A stretch of DNA of 6,880 nt from JBEKCP01 sp050014815 (GTDB taxonomy: Bacteria; Planctomycetota; Planctomycetia; Pirellulales; Thermoguttaceae), in NCBI GenBank assembly GCA_050014815.1, contig JBEKCP010000408.1, positions 1 through 6,880 on the forward strand, in the 5' to 3' direction. The translations under genes and the position numbers were made by a program. Shown piece by piece: positions 3,565-6,880 of this stretch. Every line of letters begins with the position of its first letter. Positions within the stretch are counted from its first letter, which is position 1. Under the pieces are notes generated by a model, which saw only the letters and a list, made by a program, of their open reading frames with translations, was not told the origin of the DNA and made no database searches.

Positions 3565-6073
3565 AGTCCTCCGGCTCGACGGCGTGCCGTTGTTGCGGCT
3601 TGATCTCCCACTTGAAACCCGCGGCCGCCATGATTTCTTCCTTCCACGCCTGGGTGATTTGCGCCTGGTCCGCCAGGGCCATCGGCCGGATCTCGTAGAA
3701 GGGGTCGTCCTCCTCAAAGATCTTTTGCAGTTCCTGCTCGGCGGGGGTGAACTGGACGAGCCGGATCACAAAGGCGACCGTCTGCGGCTGGTTCATTTCT
3801 ACGCCTACCTCGCCCGGAGCCAAGGAAAAGACCTTCCGCATGAACTCCTTGCCCGGCATGGCGATATGGTCATCGACAGGGCTCAGCCTTGGTGTGAGCC
3901 ACGCCCCGGAGAGCGGCTCGCTGGGCACGTGGCCGATGGTCAGCCAGGTAAACGGCTGCGGGCGGATCACCTGGATCTCCCGGCGATCGCCGAAGACTTC
4001 TTTCAGCGGCCGCTTGGCCCTGGCCGCTTCGCCTTTCAGGGCCTCGGCGGCGCCGCGGGCGAGCTTGCGGGCCTCGATCATCTTCCAGGCACGCAGCACT
4101 TCGTCGGCAACGCCCGGATCGCCCCAGGACGGCACCTGGTCGGCCTTCTCCGCCGTCTTCCAGAACAGGTACTGGTTGCCGGCGGCGTCCTCGGACTGTT
4201 CGGGGCGATAGAGGACCCGGGTCTGGAATGCCGCTCCATGGTAGTCGCTTCGAGCGTCCGCCCGGGCGACGGGAAGCCGGGTCATGCCGCGGGCGTCCTC
4301 AACGCTGGCCCACCTGCCGGAGCGGCCGATGTCGCTCTCGGCCAGTTCCGCCTCGGTCACGAGTTTCGTTCTGCCCGCAACCAGGTCGTACTGCTTTGCC
4401 AGGGCGACGAAGTCGGGCGGTTTGGGCATTGACGCGGCCTCGCCCCGCCTCTCGGCCGCATCATAGCGGGTCCACTGGCTGCGATATTGCGATAGGACGT
4501 CCTTGACCGCGGTCAGAGTCTTCTGCATTCTTGCACTCGCCAGATCCCCGCGAATCCTCTCCTTGAGCCAGGCGGAAGGCCGCTCCTTGGGCGGCTCGGT
4601 CCCCTTGGGCTTGGCGGCCGGTTCCCCGGTCTTCTCCGCCGCCGGCTTCTCCGGCTTTTCCGCGGCCGGCTTTTCCACGGCCGGCTTTTCCGCGGCCGGT
4701 TTTTCCACGGCCGGCTTCTCTGCGGCAGGCTTCTCTGCGGCTGGCTTTTCTGCCGTGGGCTTTTCCACGGCCGGTTTTTCGGGGGCCGGCTCTCCGGCAG
4801 CCGGCTTATCCGTCGCCTTCTCTACTGGCTTGTCCGGTTTCTTATCCTTCTCGCCGTCGGCCTTGTCGTCGGCATACGAAACCAACCGCAGCGACCAGCT
4901 CCCCGGCATGGCAGACGTTTCGGGCTTCTTGTCTGGGGAGGGATTGGGGATTGGGGATTGGGGATTAGAGGCATCGGGTTTCTTGTCTGGCTCGGGCTTC
5001 TTGTCGGGCTCGGGTTTCTTGTCCGGCTCGGCTTTCTTGTCCGGTTGGGGTGTCTTGTCTGGCTCGGTTTTCTTGTCCGGGCTGGACTTCGTCGTCTTCT
5101 CGGGCTTGGCGGCTTCCTCCGCCTTCTTCTCGGCCGCCTCATAATCGTCCTGCCGCTTGTCGTATCGGGCCTTGTCCCGCTTGTACTCCTTGCGGACCTC
5201 CGCATCGGTGACGGAGGCGAGGAACTTGGCCCGCTCCGCCTTCAGGTACTCCAGATCAACCTTCTGCGGCTGGTGGAAGCCAGGCTCGGGAGAGTCGGGG
5301 CTGGCGGTGGTCTCCTTGTGCTCCTCGAAGAACTCCTTGAGAGTTTCGTCCGACGGGGGCGGGACCTTGTCCAAGTACTGATCGACCGGCAATGCAACGG
5401 CCTCGATCGTCGCCTGCCGGTTCAACTGGAGATAGTAGTCCCACCGCTGAGCGGGCGGAATCGAATAGGCCATCACGGCCGGATTGAGACCCGGCAGAAC
5501 CGAAAGGGCCATCATGCCCGGGTCGAAGCCGTAGGCAAGTTGCCGGAAACGAATGGCCAACAGTTCCTCGCGCATGACGGCGAACAGTTGCACCTCGGAG
5601 AAGCCGCTCCGCTGCTGGCTGAGGATGCTGCCGATATCCTTTCCGGATACGCGGTTGTCCGTCAGTCCGGTAAGAAGGCCGTTGATGGCCTGATCACTGA
5701 CGGAAATCCCCAACCGCTCGGCCTCCCGCGCGAAGAGCCATCGCTCGACCACCGACGCGTCCGTCACCGGCCCGATCAACTGAATGAAACTCTTGATCCC
5801 GAGGGCGTTCCCTTTGGCCCGCTCGACCGCGGTCTCTAACGCCCGGCAGAACTCGAGGATCCGCTGCCGCGTGTGGAGCAACTTCTGGACGTCGCTCTGC
5901 CGCAGATTGCCGAACTTGGTCGTGGTCACGACGGGCGGGTTTTGGAAGCCTCGCCCCGAAGACGAGTCCGAAGGCAGACCGGTCAAGAATACGAACGCTA
6001 TCATGGCCATTACGGCCAGCCCGGCAATCATGACCTTCTGATGCTTACGAAAGATGGTAAATGGGCTTGCCAT
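3563..6073 (-). CDS. Membrane-anchored SurA/PpiD-like foldase or chaperone with Lys/Pro/Glu-rich linker
   Basis: An 836-residue protein with a short cytoplasmic start (MASPFTIFRKHQK), one membrane helix (about 14-32) and a periplasmic remainder. Residues about 50-190 are helical and resemble the SurA N-terminal chaperone domain (FGNLRQSDVQKLL; ERLGISVSDQAINGLL). Residues 205-305 look like the PpiD joining region (RWDYYLQLNRQ, then SDETLKEFFEEHK, then QKVDLEYLKAER and DAEVRKEYKRDK). In PpiD a parvulin domain would follow. Here residues about 306-500 are instead a charged linker made of PDKKPE and EKPAA arrays. After it come a helix (502-530), FVALAKQYDLVAGRT (555-569) and a parvulin-like end (EFMRKVFSLAPGEVG, 743-757). 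No intact parvulin active site is recognised, so a chaperone role is likelier than isomerase activity. ATG at 6071-6073 has only a distant AAGAGG (12-base spacing). Divergent from topA. Confidence 0.75.
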   Translation of the reverse strand: MASPFTIFRKHQKVMIAGLAVMAMIAFVFLTGLPSDSSSGRGFQNPPVVTTTKFGNLRQSDVQKLLHTRQRILEFCRALETAVERAKGNALGIKSFIQLIGPVTDASVVERWLFAREAERLGISVSDQAINGLLTGLTDNRVSGKDIGSILSQQRSGFSEVQLFAVMREELLAIRFRQLAYGFDPGMMALSVLPGLNPAVMAYSIPPAQRWDYYLQLNRQATIEAVALPVDQYLDKVPPPSDETLKEFFEEHKETTASPDSPEPGFHQPQKVDLEYLKAERAKFLASVTDAEVRKEYKRDKARYDKRQDDYEAAEKKAEEAAKPEKTTKSSPDKKTEPDKTPQPDKKAEPDKKPEPDKKPEPDKKPDASNPQSPIPNPSPDKKPETSAMPGSWSLRLVSYADDKADGEKDKKPDKPVEKATDKPAAGEPAPEKPAVEKPTAEKPAAEKPAAEKPAVEKPAAEKPAVEKPAAEKPEKPAAEKTGEPAAKPKGTEPPKERPSAWLKERIRGDLASARMQKTLTAVKDVLSQYRSQWTRYDAAERRGEAASMPKPPDFVALAKQYDLVAGRTKLVTEAELAESDIGRSGRWASVEDARGMTRLPVARADARSDYHGAAFQTRVLYRPEQSEDAAGNQYLFWKTAEKADQVPSWGDPGVADEVLRAWKMIEARKLARGAAEALKGEAARAKRPLKEVFGDRREIQVIRPQPFTWLTIGHVPSEPLSGAWLTPRLSPVDDHIAMPGKEFMRKVFSLAPGEVGVEMNQPQTVAFVIRLVQFTPAEQELQKIFEEDDPFYEIRPMALADQAQITQAWKEEIMAAAGFKWEIKPQQRHAVEPED
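4637..4780 (-). repeat. 15-bp tandem repeat array encoding EKPA(A/V)
   Basis: About nine units of a pentapeptide EKPAA, EKPAV or EKPTA (residues 432-479) are encoded by near-identical 15-bp units. On the + strand these appear as repeated GCGGCCGGCTTTTCC and CACGGCCGGCTTTTCC. One unit is shortened to EKP (472-474). Near-identity at DNA level points to slippage or recombination-driven expansion. Unit gain or loss keeps the reading frame. The product is a positively and negatively charged, proline-rich, extended spacer, comparable in style to TonB linkers. Confidence 0.9.
4943..4966. repeat. Tandem heptamer (ATTGGGG)3.4 inside a coding region
   Basis: Units at 4943-4949, 4950-4956 and 4957-4963 plus ATT at 4964-4966 match the array at 264-296 exactly. 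Here they lie inside the SurA/PpiD-like gene, where the minus strand encodes NPQSPIPN (residues 370-377). They interrupt the PDKKPE array, which resumes at residue 380. Three units make 21 bases, so the frame is kept. With GGGG at 4935-4938 and GGG at 4940-4942 just before it, the + strand (the template strand here) has at least four G-runs and a quadruplex motif. Confidence 0.95.
4973..5080 (-). repeat. 18-bp tandem repeat array encoding PDKKPE
   Basis: Six hexapeptide units (residues 332-367) read PDKKTE, PDKTPQ, PDKKAE, PDKKPE, PDKKPE, PDKKPD. A seventh PDKKPE occurs at 380-385, beyond the heptamer insertion. On the + strand the unit appears as TTCTTGTC(C/G/T)GGCTCGGG. The two middle perfect units and diverged outer ones are typical of array growth from the centre. 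The array forms the first half of the charged linker. Confidence 0.9.
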
Positions 6074-6115
6074 GGGTGGGGTATACCTCTTATAGTCCAG
6101 CGGGTGAGGATTCCT

Positions 6116-6186
6116 GGTGGGGCTCGCCGACCAACGTGACCATGCTCGGCACGGTGCCCCGTCGGTGGCCGTTGACCCACTCTACA
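6116..6186. repeat. Palindromic intergenic element, copy 2 (diverged, one arm missing)
   Basis: Read on the minus strand it starts TGTAGAGTGGGTCAACGG. It continues through GGGGCACCGTGCCGAGCATGG and ends GGTCGGCGAGCCCCAC, matching copy 1 (1214-1285) block by block. It has extra bases within the left arm (about 12) and in the middle (about 7). The right terminal arm of copy 1 (GCTGCGCTCGACCCACCCTACA) is missing, replaced by CAGGAATCC. Orientation is opposite to copy 1. It lies between the divergent starts of the SurA/PpiD-like gene and topA. Confidence 0.75.
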
Positions 6187-6307
6187 GGGGTTTCCGCAAC
6201 ACAAACTAATTACTGCCTAACGACTTCCGGCACAAACCCCGAAACCTCCAATTTTATGAGGCTGCCGCACAAATGCAATGCCAAATTGAAATTGTCATTA
6301 ACCGAGA

Positions 6308-6335
6308 TTGTGCGGGCCGACTGGCCTGTTACAAT
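6308..6335 (+). promoter_or_regulatory. Candidate extended -10 promoter for topA
   Basis: TGTTACAAT at 6327-6335 matches the extended -10 consensus TGnTATAAT with one mismatch. A weak -35 (TTGTGC, 6308-6313) sits 16 bases before the hexamer, and an extended -10 does not need a strong one. The predicted start is near 6342, giving a leader of about 79 bases. The palindrome at 6346-6361 would begin just after the start point. Confidence 0.45.
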
Positions 6336-6345
6336 TCCTTGCTCT

Positions 6346-6361
6346 CGGGAAACCTTTCCCG
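6346..6361. promoter_or_regulatory. Operator-like 16-bp palindrome in the topA leader
   Basis: CGGGAAACCTTTCCCG consists of perfect 7-bp arms around a central CC. It lies 10 bases downstream of the candidate -10, at about +5 to +20. That position suits a repressor dimer. It could also fold as a tight 6-bp hairpin in the leader RNA. No regulator is identifiable from the sequence. Confidence 0.35.
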
Positions 6362-6420
6362 CATATGAGGTACCCTAAAGACGGCAATTAACCAGTTTTA
6401 TACAAAGCAGCTAGATTAAC

Positions 6421-6880
6421 ATGGCCAAGAAAATGTCTACGGCGGGTGCCACATCGCTGGTGATTGTCGAATCGCCCACCAAAGCACGGACGATTGGGAA
6501 GTTTCTAGGGCCGGGTTACACAATCGAGGCCAGCATCGGCCACATCCGAGACCTCCCCCAGGGCACGAAGGAAGTGCCCGAGGAATTCAAGCACGAGGAT
6601 TGGGCCTATCTTGGCGTCAACGTCAACAAGGACTTCGAGCCGATCTACATCGTTCCGCGAGAGAAACAGCAGCAGGTCAAGAAGTTGAAGGCTGCCCTCC
6701 GCGGCGCCAAGGACTTGTACCTGGCCACCGACGAAGACCGGGAGGGGGAGGCCATCAGTTGGCACCTGTGCGAGGTCCTGCGGCCGAAGGTGCCGGTCCA
6801 CCGGCTGGTCTTCCACGAGATCACGGAGGAGGCGATCCGCGAGGCGATCGATCATCCTCGGGAGATCGACCACGCCCTGG
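6421..6880 (+). CDS. topA: DNA topoisomerase I (type IA), N-terminal part
   Basis: The first 153 codons of a gene that leaves the window at its right edge. Type IA topoisomerase I relaxes negatively supercoiled DNA by a single-strand break through a 5'-phosphotyrosine. The visible part is the TOPRIM domain. It shows SLVIVESPTKARTIGKFLG with catalytic E17, GHIRDLP (40-46), then LATDEDREGEAISWHL with D104, D106 and E108 of the DxDxE metal site, followed by VFHEITEEAIREA. The spacing between GHIRDLP and the acidic motif is shorter than in E. coli TopA and free of its lysine-rich insert, as in many bacterial TopA proteins. The active-site tyrosine and zinc ribbons lie beyond the window. ATG 6421 is the likely start (MAKKMSTAG); ATG 6433 is an in-frame alternative. 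No clear Shine-Dalgarno is visible. Confidence 0.95.
   Translation, partial: MAKKMSTAGATSLVIVESPTKARTIGKFLGPGYTIEASIGHIRDLPQGTKEVPEEFKHEDWAYLGVNVNKDFEPIYIVPREKQQQVKKLKAALRGAKDLYLATDEDREGEAISWHLCEVLRPKVPVHRLVFHEITEEAIREAIDHPREIDHAL

Larger units (their letters stand above)
6074..6420. other. 347-base divergent intergenic region between the SurA/PpiD-like gene and topA
   Basis: This spacer has no credible gene. From left to right it holds a possible minus-strand -10 TATAAG (6089-6094), 15 bases before the SurA/PpiD-like ATG and without a recognisable -35. Next are the second palindromic element (6116-6186), a stretch of lower GC (about 6190-6300) in which I see nothing definite, an extended -10 promoter candidate for topA (6327-6335) and a 16-bp palindrome (6346-6361). 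About 60 bases of A/T-rich leader then run to the topA ATG. Confidence 0.6.

Noticed and set aside
4637..5080. Possible CRISPR array
   Set aside because: The repeats are adjacent, 15 or 18 bases long, in frame with a gene, and have no unique spacers between them.
4503..5144. A 213-codon + strand frame with GFSAAGFSTAG and GFLSGS repeats
   Set aside because: It looks like a repeat protein, but it is only the antisense reading of the EKPAA and PDKKPE arrays of the SurA/PpiD-like gene.
6187..6240. GGGGTTT and AAACCCC inverted repeat in the divergent spacer
   Set aside because: Arms are 7 bases with 40 bases between them, which is weak and easily due to chance.
6297..6420. Three ATTAAC motifs upstream of topA
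   Set aside because: A six-base motif in an A/T-rich leader with irregular spacing (90 and 28 bases) is not enough to call binding sites.
6505..6873. A 122-codon minus strand frame opposite topA
   Set aside because: It is antisense to the conserved TOPRIM domain and has no features of its own.

Overview
The window is GC-rich chromosomal DNA, most likely from a planctomycete. This is inferred from protein style and memory of the group, not from any search. Signs are the anchored SurA/PpiD-like protein beginning SPFTIFRKHQK, the planctomycete-like TopA N-terminus, weak Shine-Dalgarno signals at most starts, and tandem ATTGGGG heptamers. All genes are ordinary chromosomal ones. I see no phage, transposase, CRISPR array, toxin system or RNA gene.

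Layout, left to right. Bases 1-252 are the 3' end of an ammonium transporter gene (+). A short convergent gap filled by 4.7 copies of ATTGGGG follows. Then comes endonuclease IV (nfo, minus, 298-1176) with all nine zinc ligands. A divergent spacer (1177-1382) holds a 72-bp element with perfect 15-bp terminal inverted repeats. Next is an MFS transporter (+, 1383-3014) with an unusual ~110-residue extracytoplasmic insertion between helices 7 and 8. Convergent to it, 13 bases away, is a small secreted His/Tyr/Pro-rich protein (minus, 3028-3429). Upstream on the same strand is a large membrane-anchored SurA/PpiD-like protein (minus, 3563-6073). Its middle is a ~190-residue Lys/Pro/Glu-rich linker built from two tandem repeat arrays and interrupted by another ATTGGGG array. 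A 347-base divergent spacer (6074-6420) contains a second, diverged copy of the palindromic element, a good extended -10 promoter candidate and a 16-bp palindrome. The 5' part of topA (+) runs off the end of the window.

The genes do not form one pathway: nitrogen uptake, base-excision repair, solute transport, envelope protein folding and DNA supercoiling sit side by side. The more interesting layer is the repeats. One heptamer family occurs both between genes and inside a reading frame, where it is stop-free in every frame. A dispersed palindromic element lies in both divergent promoter regions. Several other short tandem arrays are also present. I found no clear evidence of a previously undescribed multi-gene system.
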